Shown piece by piece: positions 9,192 through 16,321 of a stretch of 64,000 nt of DNA. Every line of letters begins with the position of its first letter. Within the stretch, counting starts at the first letter, position 1. The stretch is from Halochromatium roseum. GTDB taxonomy: Bacteria; Pseudomonadota; Gammaproteobacteria; Chromatiales; Chromatiaceae. The notes below the pieces were generated by a model. It saw only the letters and a list, made by a program, of their open reading frames with translations, had not been told where the DNA came from and made no database searches. The position numbers and the translations under genes were made by a program. The stretch lies in NCBI RefSeq assembly GCF_016653315.1, contig NZ_NHSH01000051.1, forward strand, positions 26,934 through 90,933, read 5' to 3'.

Positions 9192-10940
9192 ATGTTTGTG
9201 GTCGAGCGGCGCGTCTATGAGCGCATTCGCGAGCGTCTGCGCCGACTTTATGGCGAGGAGGCATTACCGCGCTTGATGGATCGGTTGCAGCTGATCATTG
9301 GGCGCTATGGCGTGGGCGCTGAGTGTCCGCCCGAGGCCTCTGGTTGCGCGCCTTGGGATCAAACCGATGCGGTGCTGATCGCCTATGGCGATATGGTTTG
9401 CGCTAACCAGGAGGCGCCGTTGGCGACGCTGCGGCGCTTCCTCGAGCAGCATGTCGGCGATGCGATCTCGAGCCTGCATCTGTTGCCCATATTTCCCTAT
9501 AGCTCGGATGACGGGTTTGCGGTGATCGATTATCGGCAGGTTGATCCTGCGCTTGGCGATTGGTCGGATGTCGATGCGCTGGCCGAAGACTATAGGCTGA
9601 TGTTGGACCTGGTGGTCAACCATGTCTCCAGTCAGAGCCGCTGGTTCCGTGCCTATACCAACGGCATGGCGCCGGAGCGCCATTATTTCATCGAGGTCGA
9701 CCCCAAGGCGGACCTGTCGGCAGTGGTGCGTCCACGGACCTCCGCGCTGCTGCGGTCGGTGCAGACACCTTATGGCGAGCGCCATGTCTGGGCCACCTTC
9801 GGACAGGATCAGATCGATGTCGATTTTAGTAATCCAGATGTGCTCTTCGAGTATCTGGATATCCTGCTGTTCTATGTCCATCACGGCGCGCAGATCATCC
9901 GTTTGGATGCGATTGCCTATCTTTGGAAACGGCTTGGTAGTGCCTGCATCCATCTGCCGCAGACGCATGAGGTGGTCAAGCTCCTGCGAGACCTACTGAC
10001 GCTGGTGGCGCCAACGGTGCTGCTGATGACTGAGACTAATGTTCCGCATGCCGAGAACATCAGCTATTTCGGCCATGGCGACGAGGCGCATCTGGTCTAT
10101 CAATTCAGTCTGCCGCCGCTGCTGTTGCACGCGATGCATAGCGGCAATGGGCGCTATTTGACCGAGTGGGCGGCGGCGCTGGCACCGCCGCCGCCAGGCT
10201 GTACCTATTTCAACTTCACTGCCTCACATGATGGCATTGGGGTGCGGCCGCTCGAGGGGCTGTTGCCACAGTCACAGCTCGATGCGCTGGTCGCCGCGAT
10301 GGAGGAGCGCGGCGGGCTGATCTCGCGGCGGAGTAATCCCGACGGCTCGGCAACGCCCTACGAGCTGAATATCACCTATTTCGATGCGGTTGGCATCCCT
10401 GGTGACCAGGAGGCCTCGGTTCGACGTTTCCTCTGTGTCCAGACCATTGCGATGAGTCTACAAGGCTTGCCTGGCATCTACTTCAATAGCCTGCTTGGTG
10501 CGTCCAATAACCTACGCGGGGCCGAGCAGAGTGGCCGCGCACGGACCATCAATCGACAAAAATGGGCGCTTCCAGAACTCGAGGTCATGTTGGGCGAGGG
10601 CTCGAGCCATCAGGCGCAGCGCCTATTGCCCGAGTACCTGCGACGTCTTAGGATTCGACGCTCGCAGTCAGCGTTTCATCCAGATGGCCCGCAGCGGGTG
10701 CTGGAGTTACCGGCGGGGCTGTTTGGGGTGCGTCGTGTGGCACCGGATAACAGCCAAACGCTCTGGATGATCGCCAATCTGACCGGCGCGCCGGTGCAGT
10801 TGGGGTTTGCGCGCCTCGTGCGGCGGCCGCGCGAGCTGCGATGGACGGAATTGATTGGAGGTTGGCACCAAAGTGGAGAGCAACTGCCGAGCCGTTTTGA
10901 ATTGGAGCCCTACCAGGTGGCCTGGCTGGTGGGGCAATGA
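9192..10940 (+). CDS. GH13 subfamily 18 phosphorylase (sucrose or glucosylglycerate phosphorylase-like)
   Basis: This 582-residue GH13 enzyme has the subfamily 18 pattern: SSDDGFAVIDYRQVDPALGDW near the N terminus, the nucleophile Asp in RLDAIAYLWKRLG, the acid/base Glu in TETNVPHAENISYFG and the third carboxylate in ASHDGIGVRPLEG. These enzymes split an alpha-glucoside with phosphate to give glucose-1-phosphate. Known members act on sucrose, sucrose-6-phosphate or glucosylglycerate. Coupling to the upstream glycosyltransferase, with only a three-base gap, favours glucosylglycerate over sucrose here, but that is inference. No signal peptide, so cytoplasmic. Its stop overlaps the region encoding the following small lipoprotein. 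Confidence 0.88.
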   Translation: MFVVERRVYERIRERLRRLYGEEALPRLMDRLQLIIGRYGVGAECPPEASGCAPWDQTDAVLIAYGDMVCANQEAPLATLRRFLEQHVGDAISSLHLLPIFPYSSDDGFAVIDYRQVDPALGDWSDVDALAEDYRLMLDLVVNHVSSQSRWFRAYTNGMAPERHYFIEVDPKADLSAVVRPRTSALLRSVQTPYGERHVWATFGQDQIDVDFSNPDVLFEYLDILLFYVHHGAQIIRLDAIAYLWKRLGSACIHLPQTHEVVKLLRDLLTLVAPTVLLMTETNVPHAENISYFGHGDEAHLVYQFSLPPLLLHAMHSGNGRYLTEWAAALAPPPPGCTYFNFTASHDGIGVRPLEGLLPQSQLDALVAAMEERGGLISRRSNPDGSATPYELNITYFDAVGIPGDQEASVRRFLCVQTIAMSLQGLPGIYFNSLLGASNNLRGAEQSGRARTINRQKWALPELEVMLGEGSSHQAQRLLPEYLRRLRIRRSQSAFHPDGPQRVLELPAGLFGVRRVAPDNSQTLWMIANLTGAPVQLGFARLVRRPRELRWTELIGGWHQSGEQLPSRFELEPYQVAWLVGQ

Positions 10941-11235
10941 TCCGCGCGCTGTTCGGGGCTCGCCTCCGGTTGCGGCGCTGGTCTTGCTGCTGCTTGTGGG
11001 CCTTGTCGCTGGCTGCGCGGGCGGTCCGGGTGCTGGCGATAAGGGGGATCTGTTGCATGTGAGCTGTTTGCAGGAGCCGCAGCCTGACCGCTGTAGTCGG
11101 CCGCGCCCGGCCTTCTATTACGACTATCGGTCTGATAGCTGCCGGCCGTTTAGGCCGGGCGTTTGTGATCCGGGCTGGCCATTCCAGTCGTTACGCGACT
11201 GTGTCAAGACCTGCGGAGGACGCCCGTCGCCCTGA
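10873..11235 (+). CDS. Small lipoprotein with Kunitz-type (BPTI-like) domain
   Basis: The frame encodes a hydrophobic signal ending in the lipobox LVAGC, then a 50-residue domain with six cysteines spaced C-x8-C-x15-C-x7-C-x11-C-x3-C. Bovine trypsin inhibitor has C-x8-C-x15-C-x7-C-x12-C-x3-C, so the match is close. The FYYDY segment and the terminal CVKTCGG also fit. The residue after the second cysteine (the P1 position in inhibitors) is serine. No ATG exists in this frame: I use GTG at 10873, but TTG at 10855 is possible, and an ATG at 10937 overlapping the phosphorylase stop lies in a different frame. It would be an anchored periplasmic or outer-membrane protein. Protease inhibition is only a hypothesis. 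Confidence 0.6.
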   Translation: MESNCRAVLNWSPTRWPGWWGNDPRAVRGSPPVAALVLLLLVGLVAGCAGGPGAGDKGDLLHVSCLQEPQPDRCSRPRPAFYYDYRSDSCRPFRPGVCDPGWPFQSLRDCVKTCGGRPSP

Positions 11236-11284
11236 GCAGGCAGATCGCTGGGAGCGGGGGGTTGGATGGGCATCAGGGTCGGCG

Positions 11285-11773
11285 CTAGGCCAGTGGCTCG
11301 AGATGCAGGTGCCGATCGCTGTCGCTCGCGCTGGCGGTGTCCTCAGACCCGTGCCGATGCGCCTCTGCGCTGGCCTTGACCGGCAGGATGGCGAGATGGC
11401 CGTGGTGGACGCCGGGTTGAGCGATGACGGCGTCGGCAAACGCCTGCACCCGGTTGCTCGGTCCACGCAGGATGACGGTCTCGAGGCAGTGATCGTGGCT
11501 CAGGTGCACATGCATGGTCGAGACCGTGAGGTCGTGATGCTGATGATGGGCGCTGGTCAGGCGTGCCGCGAGTTCGCGCTCGTGATGGTTGTAGACATAG
11601 CTCAAGGTCGCGATGCAATCGCCCTCAGGCTGGCCTGCGAGCTGCTCGGCATGGAGCCTGTCGCGGATCAGATCGCGGATGGCCTCGGAGCGGTTGCCAT
11701 AACCGCGCCTGACCATGTAGCCCTCGAAGGCGTCGGTCAGGGCATCGTCTAGCGTGATGGTGACGCGTTGCAT
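11285..11773 (-). CDS. nikR: Nickel-responsive regulator NikR
   Basis: NikR is a ribbon-helix-helix repressor that binds nickel and shuts down nickel uptake. The 162-residue product has the N-terminal DNA-binding part (QRVTITLDDALTDAFEGYM) and an ACT-like domain with the nickel ligands in HVHLSHDHCLE, including the conserved histidines and cysteine. The ATG at 11773 gives the standard start. The C-terminal 25 residues are His/Ser-rich and longer than in E. coli. It is divergent from nikMLQO, which it presumably controls. Confidence 0.95.
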   Translation of the reverse strand: MQRVTITLDDALTDAFEGYMVRRGYGNRSEAIRDLIRDRLHAEQLAGQPEGDCIATLSYVYNHHERELAARLTSAHHQHHDLTVSTMHVHLSHDHCLETVILRGPSNRVQAFADAVIAQPGVHHGHLAILPVKASAEAHRHGSEDTASASDSDRHLHLEPLA

Positions 11774-11903
11774 CGTGGTCAGTCGCCTTGGCTGGGTGTC
11801 GGGTGCGTGCCGCTGAGCGGGGACGGGGGTTATTCTGAGCCCTGGGCCGCTGCTGATGGCCGAAGTCCGGTGCTCGAGTAAGGAATACTGGCGCAAGACT
11901 TGG

Positions 11904-11954
11904 CCGGCAAGCAAGCCGAGTCAATGATCAACACCCCGCTTGAGTGCTTGCCGG
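11904..11954. promoter_or_regulatory. Inverted repeat in nikR-nikM intergenic region
   Basis: Perfect 10-base arms ccggcaagca (11904-11913) and tgcttgccgg (11945-11954) flank 31 bases within the divergent promoter region (11774-12104). It could be an operator read by NikR or another regulator, or a structured leader. It does not resemble the E. coli NikR site. A half-site-like GTATGA lies separately at 12066-12071 with no matching second half. Nothing else in the gap is recognisable. Confidence 0.4.
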
Positions 11955-12104
11955 AGTCCTGTCTCGCTGCTTCGGTCACGGCGCTCCCTTCGTCCCTGGT
12001 TAATCTGGCGATCTGGCTCTGGCTGTTGGCCGTGGGTGCGTTTCGCAGGCGCCGGGTCGAAACTGGTATGATCTTTTGGTCATTGCTGCTTATCGCTGCG
12101 ACTT

Positions 12105-12914
12105 ATGGCTCATATCCCCGACGGTGTTTTGTCCGCCCCTGTGCTGGTTGCCGGCGCCCTGGTCTCAACGGGGCTGCTCGCGATCGCGTTGCGGAAGCTG
12201 CGTGAGGCTGATCTGCCGCAGGCGGCGGTGCTGGCGGCCGCCTTTTTCGTCTCCTCGTTGATCAGCGTGCCGCTCGGCCCGAGTAGTGTGCACCTGTTGC
12301 TGAACGGACTGATGGGGCTGTTGCTGGGCTGGGCGGCGCTGCCTGCGATCTTTGTCGCGCTATTGTTGCAGGCGGTCTTCTTCGGTTTTGGCGGTCTGTT
12401 GGTGTTGGGCGTGAACACCATGAATCTCGCGCTGCCCGCGCTTGCGGTCGCGCTGCTGCTGCGGCCGCTGCTGCAACGCCTGCTGAGCCTTGCGCCGCGG
12501 CAAGGCTCGAGCGTTTTAGCACAAGCAGTACCTGTCGCCCCCGCTGCTCCAGTCGCTTCAGCCGACTCAGCCGCTGCGGTTGACGCAGGCCCTGATCCCG
12601 ATGCGGGTGAGGGCGCTACTGTGCAGACTCCGGCGGAATCAGTGGCGGAGGACTTCATCAGCCCGCGGCAGCGTCATCAAGCCTTCGGCGCTGGCGTTGC
12701 TGCCGGCGTGCTTGGTGTGACGCTCACCGCGGTGATGCTCTCCGGAAGCCTGCTGCTGAGTGGTGAGCCGTTTGCACCGGCTGCGCGCGTGATCGCCATC
12801 ACCTTTGTGCCCTTGGCCTTGGTCGAGGGCTTGCTGACCGGCATCGTGGTCAGCTTCTTGCTGCGGGTCGAGCCGGCGCTGCTGAGGCTGGAGGTGATGC
12901 GCCATGTCCATTAG
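12105..12914 (+). CDS. nikM: ECF nickel transporter substrate-binding component NikM
   Basis: NikM/CbiM is the membrane S-component that binds Ni2+ or Co2+ with its N terminus. The protein starts MAHIPDGVL, and removal of Met would leave Ala-His, putting the metal-binding histidine at position two as the family requires. Several membrane helices and the NGLMGLLLGW and VNTMNLALPAL segments are family-typical. A polar Ala/Pro-rich stretch between helices (about residues 140-185) is an unusual long linker. Nickel rather than cobalt is favoured by the adjacent nikR and the nikL gene. The 3' end overlaps nikL by 11 bases. Confidence 0.93.
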   Translation: MAHIPDGVLSAPVLVAGALVSTGLLAIALRKLREADLPQAAVLAAAFFVSSLISVPLGPSSVHLLLNGLMGLLLGWAALPAIFVALLLQAVFFGFGGLLVLGVNTMNLALPALAVALLLRPLLQRLLSLAPRQGSSVLAQAVPVAPAAPVASADSAAAVDAGPDPDAGEGATVQTPAESVAEDFISPRQRHQAFGAGVAAGVLGVTLTAVMLSGSLLLSGEPFAPAARVIAITFVPLALVEGLLTGIVVSFLLRVEPALLRLEVMRHVH

Positions 12915-13827
12915 CTGGTCTGGAGGGGCTCCGGTGATGTTTGCATCGCTTCTTGGCGATCAATGCGCCCAGCTCCCTGATTGGCGTCGCGCCCAGATTG
13001 CCGGAATGCTGCCGCGACAGGCGCCGATGTCAGCATCTGCGCCGGGCCCTGTTCGGGTTGCCGGGATGCTGCTGTTCGGCCTGATCTTGTTGAGCCTCAG
13101 CGGTCCGGTGCAGGCTCATCGGTTGCAGGTCTTTGCCAGCGCTGATGGAGACCAGATCCAGGGGCGAGCCTATTTTGTTGGCGGGCATCCTGCGCGCGGC
13201 ATCGAGATCCAGCTGCTGGACGCCGATGGCCAGCAGGTGGCTGAGCTGAGCTCGGATGACGACGGGCGGTTTCGCGCTCAGGTGTCTGTCGTCGACGATT
13301 ATCGCGTGGTCGCCAAGTCGGGCGACGGTCACCGCGCCGAATGGCCGATCGCCGCCTCCGAGCTGGTCGGGGTGTTCGCTGACGTGAGGCCGACGCCACC
13401 GACGGCTCCTGCTGTAGACGTCTCTCGTCCTGCTGCAGGTGTTGCTAATGAGCGTGAAAGCCCCAATCGCATTCCAGCGTCGCCGCCCGCGTCTACTGAG
13501 TCATCGCTCCAAGATGACGAGGCGTCTTTTCCTGCTGGCGCAGACCTTGATCTGGCACTAAGTGTCGCTAGTCAGCGCGGGCTCGAGCCATGGCTTCAGC
13601 ATGTGATTGAGCAAGCGATTGAGCAGACGCTTGGGCAGACGCTTGAACAAGCGCTGGCGCGGCAGGTGCGCCCACTGCGTGAGGCGTTGGCTGAGGCGCA
13701 GGCACAGGCCTCGCTCCGTGATCTGTTGGGTGGACTGGGCTACATTGCTGGTCTGGCCGGACTCGGCCTCTGGTGGACGCGGCGCCGCGAGCAGCGGCAT
13801 TCCGTCAAGGACAACAGCGATGGCTGA
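12904..13827 (+). CDS. nikL: Nickel transporter auxiliary component NikL
   Basis: NikL-type components replace NikN in some ECF nickel importers. They consist of a signal sequence, a periplasmic beta-sandwich domain and a C-terminal membrane helix. Here the signal segment MLLFGLILLSLSGPVQAHR is near residue 55, the sandwich domain (QGRAYFVGGHPARGIEIQLL onward) follows, then a linker and coiled region with repeated EQTLGQTLEQ-type heptads. A helix near residues 277-293 precedes a basic tail. The first ATG overlaps nikM, but ATGs at 13006 or 13027 would give a more normal signal peptide. Translational coupling with nikM and nikQ is evident. Confidence 0.82.
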   Translation: MSISWSGGAPVMFASLLGDQCAQLPDWRRAQIAGMLPRQAPMSASAPGPVRVAGMLLFGLILLSLSGPVQAHRLQVFASADGDQIQGRAYFVGGHPARGIEIQLLDADGQQVAELSSDDDGRFRAQVSVVDDYRVVAKSGDGHRAEWPIAASELVGVFADVRPTPPTAPAVDVSRPAAGVANERESPNRIPASPPASTESSLQDDEASFPAGADLDLALSVASQRGLEPWLQHVIEQAIEQTLGQTLEQALARQVRPLREALAEAQAQASLRDLLGGLGYIAGLAGLGLWWTRRREQRHSVKDNSDG

Positions 13828-14626
13828 GCTGCCGGGTCCCAAGCGGGCCGACTCTGATCAGGTGGGGCCGGCATTGGGCCTGTTCGATCAGGCCTTTGAT
13901 GAGCGATCAAATCTGCTCGCCGTATTCGATCCGCGTGCTCGGGTCATCATCGCGGCGCTGTGCGCGATCACCGTGGTCTCGCTGCAATCGCTCAGCATGG
14001 CGTTCTTGGCCTTGTGCGGCGCGATCTTGCTCGCCTGGCTTGGCGGTGTCTCGGTGCGTCGTCTAGGCTATCTGCTGCCGCTCGAGCTGTTGATGCTGGT
14101 GCTCATCTTGACGCTGCCGTTCTCGGTGCCTGGCGCTCCGCTGTTGCAGCTCGGGTCGTTCGCGGCCAGTGCTGAAGGGCTCGCGCTGGCGCTGCTGATC
14201 CTGTTCAAGGCGAATGCCGTGGTGCTGATCCTGTTCGGGCTGGTTGGCGCCATTGGCGCAGGCCCAACGGTGCACGCGCTGGCGAGCCTTGGGCTGTCGA
14301 CGAAACTCTGCCAGCTGCTGTTGCTGACGCTGCGGCAGATCGACCTGGTCGGCGCTGAGTATCGCCGCATGCGCCTGGCGATGCGGGCGCGCGCCTTCGT
14401 GCCGCGCAGCGATCGACACAGCTGGCGCGCGCTGGGCTGGCTGATCGGCATGCTCTTAGTGCGTAGCCTGGCGCGCGGCCAGCGGGTTGCCGATGCGATG
14501 CGCTGCCGCGGCTTTGATGGTCAGCTGCGGCTGCTGCAGCGCTTCCACTGGCAGCGCGGTGATACGCTGCTCTTGTTCGGCGCATTGCCATTGCTCGCGG
14601 GCCTGCTGCTGGTCGATTCAAGCTAG
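13820..14626 (+). CDS. nikQ: ECF transporter T-component NikQ
   Basis: The T-component links the metal-binding membrane protein to the ATPase. The 268-residue protein has the CbiQ-like N-terminal phrase RSNLLAVFDPRARVI, several membrane helices and the two cytoplasmic signature helices containing MRARAF and MRCRGFDG, which contact the ATPase. The ATG at 13820 overlaps the nikL stop by eight bases. A frame that opens further upstream is only the antiparallel continuation through nikL and is not used. Confidence 0.93.
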   Translation: MAELPGPKRADSDQVGPALGLFDQAFDERSNLLAVFDPRARVIIAALCAITVVSLQSLSMAFLALCGAILLAWLGGVSVRRLGYLLPLELLMLVLILTLPFSVPGAPLLQLGSFAASAEGLALALLILFKANAVVLILFGLVGAIGAGPTVHALASLGLSTKLCQLLLLTLRQIDLVGAEYRRMRLAMRARAFVPRSDRHSWRALGWLIGMLLVRSLARGQRVADAMRCRGFDGQLRLLQRFHWQRGDTLLLFGALPLLAGLLLVDSS

Positions 14627-14691
14627 ACCACAGTTGCTACGTAGCATGAACTGACAAGCATTGCGGAAACAGCCTATCCGGAGGCCTTGCG

Positions 14692-15567
14692 ATGGACCCT
14701 ACTGATCTGGCCAGTGCGGGCGATGTGCCGCTGGTTGAGCTGAAGGAGCTGAGCTTCGGTTACGGAGCCAGGCCGCTCCTGCGCGAGATCGATCTGCGCA
14801 TCGGCCGGTACGAGCGGGTGGCGCTGGTCGGGCCGAATGGCGCTGGCAAGAGCACCCTGCTGCAGCTGATCGTTGGCCTCTTGGCGCCGAGTGCCGGTCA
14901 GGTGCGGGTGCTGGGCAGGGAGTGTCGCTCTGAGGCCGATTTCCGCGTTGCACGGGCCAAGGTCGGGCTGGTGTTTCAGCACAGCGATGATCAGCTGTTT
15001 TGCCCGACGGTGCTCGATGACGTTGCCTTTGGGCCGTTGAATCTGGGGCGCTCGCCGGCGCAAGCGGCGGCTGCGGCAGAGCGCACCTTGGCCGCGCTCG
15101 GACTTGAGGGCTATGGTCCACGGGTCACCCATCGTCTCTCTGGCGGCGAGAAACGGCTGGTGGCTTTGGCCACGGTGCTCGCCATGGGTCCCGAACTGCT
15201 GTTGCTCGATGAGCCGACCAGCGGGCTGGATACCCGGAGCGAGGCACGCCTGCTCGATCATCTGGACGCACTGCCGCAGGCCATGTTGATCGTCTCGCAT
15301 GACCAGCGCGTGCTCGAGCGTCTCAGCACTCGGGCGCTGTGGCTGCAACAGGGCCGATTGGTCGAGGCCGAGCTGCATCGGCATCCGCACCAGCATCGAC
15401 ACGCACATCTGCATCTGCATGCGCCGGGTTTGGCGAGTGATCAGGATCATCTCAGTGAGTTGCCGGTCCACGCGCATGCGCATCCGGGTGAAGCCGAGCT
15501 TGCGTCAACCGTTCAATCCTATGACTGCTGCGATGGGGACCGGCGGGACGAGGCGCATGGTCGATGA
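14692..15567 (+). CDS. nikO: ECF nickel transporter ATPase NikO
   Basis: This ABC ATPase energises nickel import. The Walker A GPNGAGKST (near 46), Q-loop VFQHSDDQLF, signature LSGGEKR, Walker B LLLLDEPTSGLD and H-loop IVSHD are all present. After the normal end (about residue 230) comes an extra histidine-rich tail, HRHPHQHRHAHLHLH followed by more His pairs, likely to bind Ni2+ in the cytoplasm. GGAGG lies well placed before the ATG; the 65-base gap after nikQ is the only spacing in the operon. Confidence 0.95.
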   Translation: MDPTDLASAGDVPLVELKELSFGYGARPLLREIDLRIGRYERVALVGPNGAGKSTLLQLIVGLLAPSAGQVRVLGRECRSEADFRVARAKVGLVFQHSDDQLFCPTVLDDVAFGPLNLGRSPAQAAAAAERTLAALGLEGYGPRVTHRLSGGEKRLVALATVLAMGPELLLLDEPTSGLDTRSEARLLDHLDALPQAMLIVSHDQRVLERLSTRALWLQQGRLVEAELHRHPHQHRHAHLHLHAPGLASDQDHLSELPVHAHAHPGEAELASTVQSYDCCDGDRRDEAHGR

Positions 15568-15610
15568 CGAACTCGAACTCGAACCTGTTGCGCTGGGCTC
15601 CAGTGCACGC

Positions 15611-15693
15611 TTAGTGGCTGTCCATTAACTTTTTCCCGATTTGAGGGCCGGTATGGGACGATTATCGGGAAGTAGAAAATGGACAGCCACTTA
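15611..15693. mobile_element. MITE-like element, copy 1
   Basis: An 83-bp element begins ttagtggctgtccatt and ends aatggacagccactta, giving terminal inverted repeats that match at 15 of 16 bases. It has no coding capacity. A related copy lies at 45962-46039 and shares the exact internal stretch ttcccgatttgag. This fits a miniature inverted-repeat transposable element or a remnant of an insertion sequence. The family was not identified. Confidence 0.7.
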
Positions 15694-15787
15694 GTGACGG
15701 CGGCTTAGGTTCCATCGCTATTCTGTACTGGCGTTTGATGGTCTACACTTATGTGACCCAGTTCACATTTTGAGTGCAGGACAGTCG

Positions 15788-16009
15788 ATGCATCGTCAGG
15801 CTAGACAGGTTGACCCGGGTGATACGTTGCAGCGCTATCTCAGCACGCTGCAAGAAGAATTCCGCCGCTCGCTGGCTGCATCCTTGAGACGCTCGGGCGG
15901 ACCAGGGCAGGTTGCGCAGGAGCAGCAGGATCTTGCGGCGAGCCAAACTGCAGTCTTTAAGTTCGTCGTCGATGGCTCGCGCCGATGCAACCCGATCCGT
16001 CCGATGTGA
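15788..16009 (+). CDS. Small hypothetical protein
   Basis: A 73-codon frame runs from the ATG at 15788 into the start of the DUF2288 gene. The predicted product is charged and helical (DTLQRYLSTLQEEFRRSLAASLRR). I recognise no family. The overlap with the following gene would fit translational coupling, but no clear ribosome-binding site is seen, so it may be a non-coding leader of the DUF2288 gene. Confidence 0.35.
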   Translation: MHRQARQVDPGDTLQRYLSTLQEEFRRSLAASLRRSGGPGQVAQEQQDLAASQTAVFKFVVDGSRRCNPIRPM

Positions 16010-16317
16010 CCGCGCTCACCAAGGCCAAGCTCGGCGGCGAGACCGCCAAGATCCCTTGGTGTGAGTTACAGCGGTTCTTCGCCCAGGGCCGCGCCATTCA
16101 TGTCGCTACCGGCCTCGACTTAGTTGAGGTCGCCCTGGCCGTCCACCACGACGACGCCGAGCAGGTGTTGCACTGGATGACCCAGGGCCAGGTTGAGCGC
16201 GTCAGGGATGCGGATGCGCGGCACTGGATCGAGGTCGATGCGCTGGTCTGGGCCCTCGTGGTGCGGCCCTGGGTGCTGGTTCAGCCGCTCGAACTCGACG
16301 AAGCCGGGGCCGATTGA
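15985..16317 (+). CDS. DUF2288 family protein
   Basis: This 110-residue protein has the DUF2288 hallmarks: KLGGETAKIPWCELQRFFAQG at 15-35, LDLVEVALAVHHDDAEQV, and the terminal WALVVRPWVLVQ. The family is small, cytoplasmic and of unknown function in proteobacteria and cyanobacteria. It stands alone between the MITE-like element and a convergent glycosyltransferase gene, five bases from that gene's stop. Confidence 0.85.
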   Translation: MQPDPSDVTALTKAKLGGETAKIPWCELQRFFAQGRAIHVATGLDLVEVALAVHHDDAEQVLHWMTQGQVERVRDADARHWIEVDALVWALVVRPWVLVQPLELDEAGAD

Positions 16318-16321
16318 TGGC

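Noticed and set aside
12066-12071. NikR operator (GTATGA half-site)
   Set aside because: No matching second half at the expected distance; a six-base match alone is not evidence.
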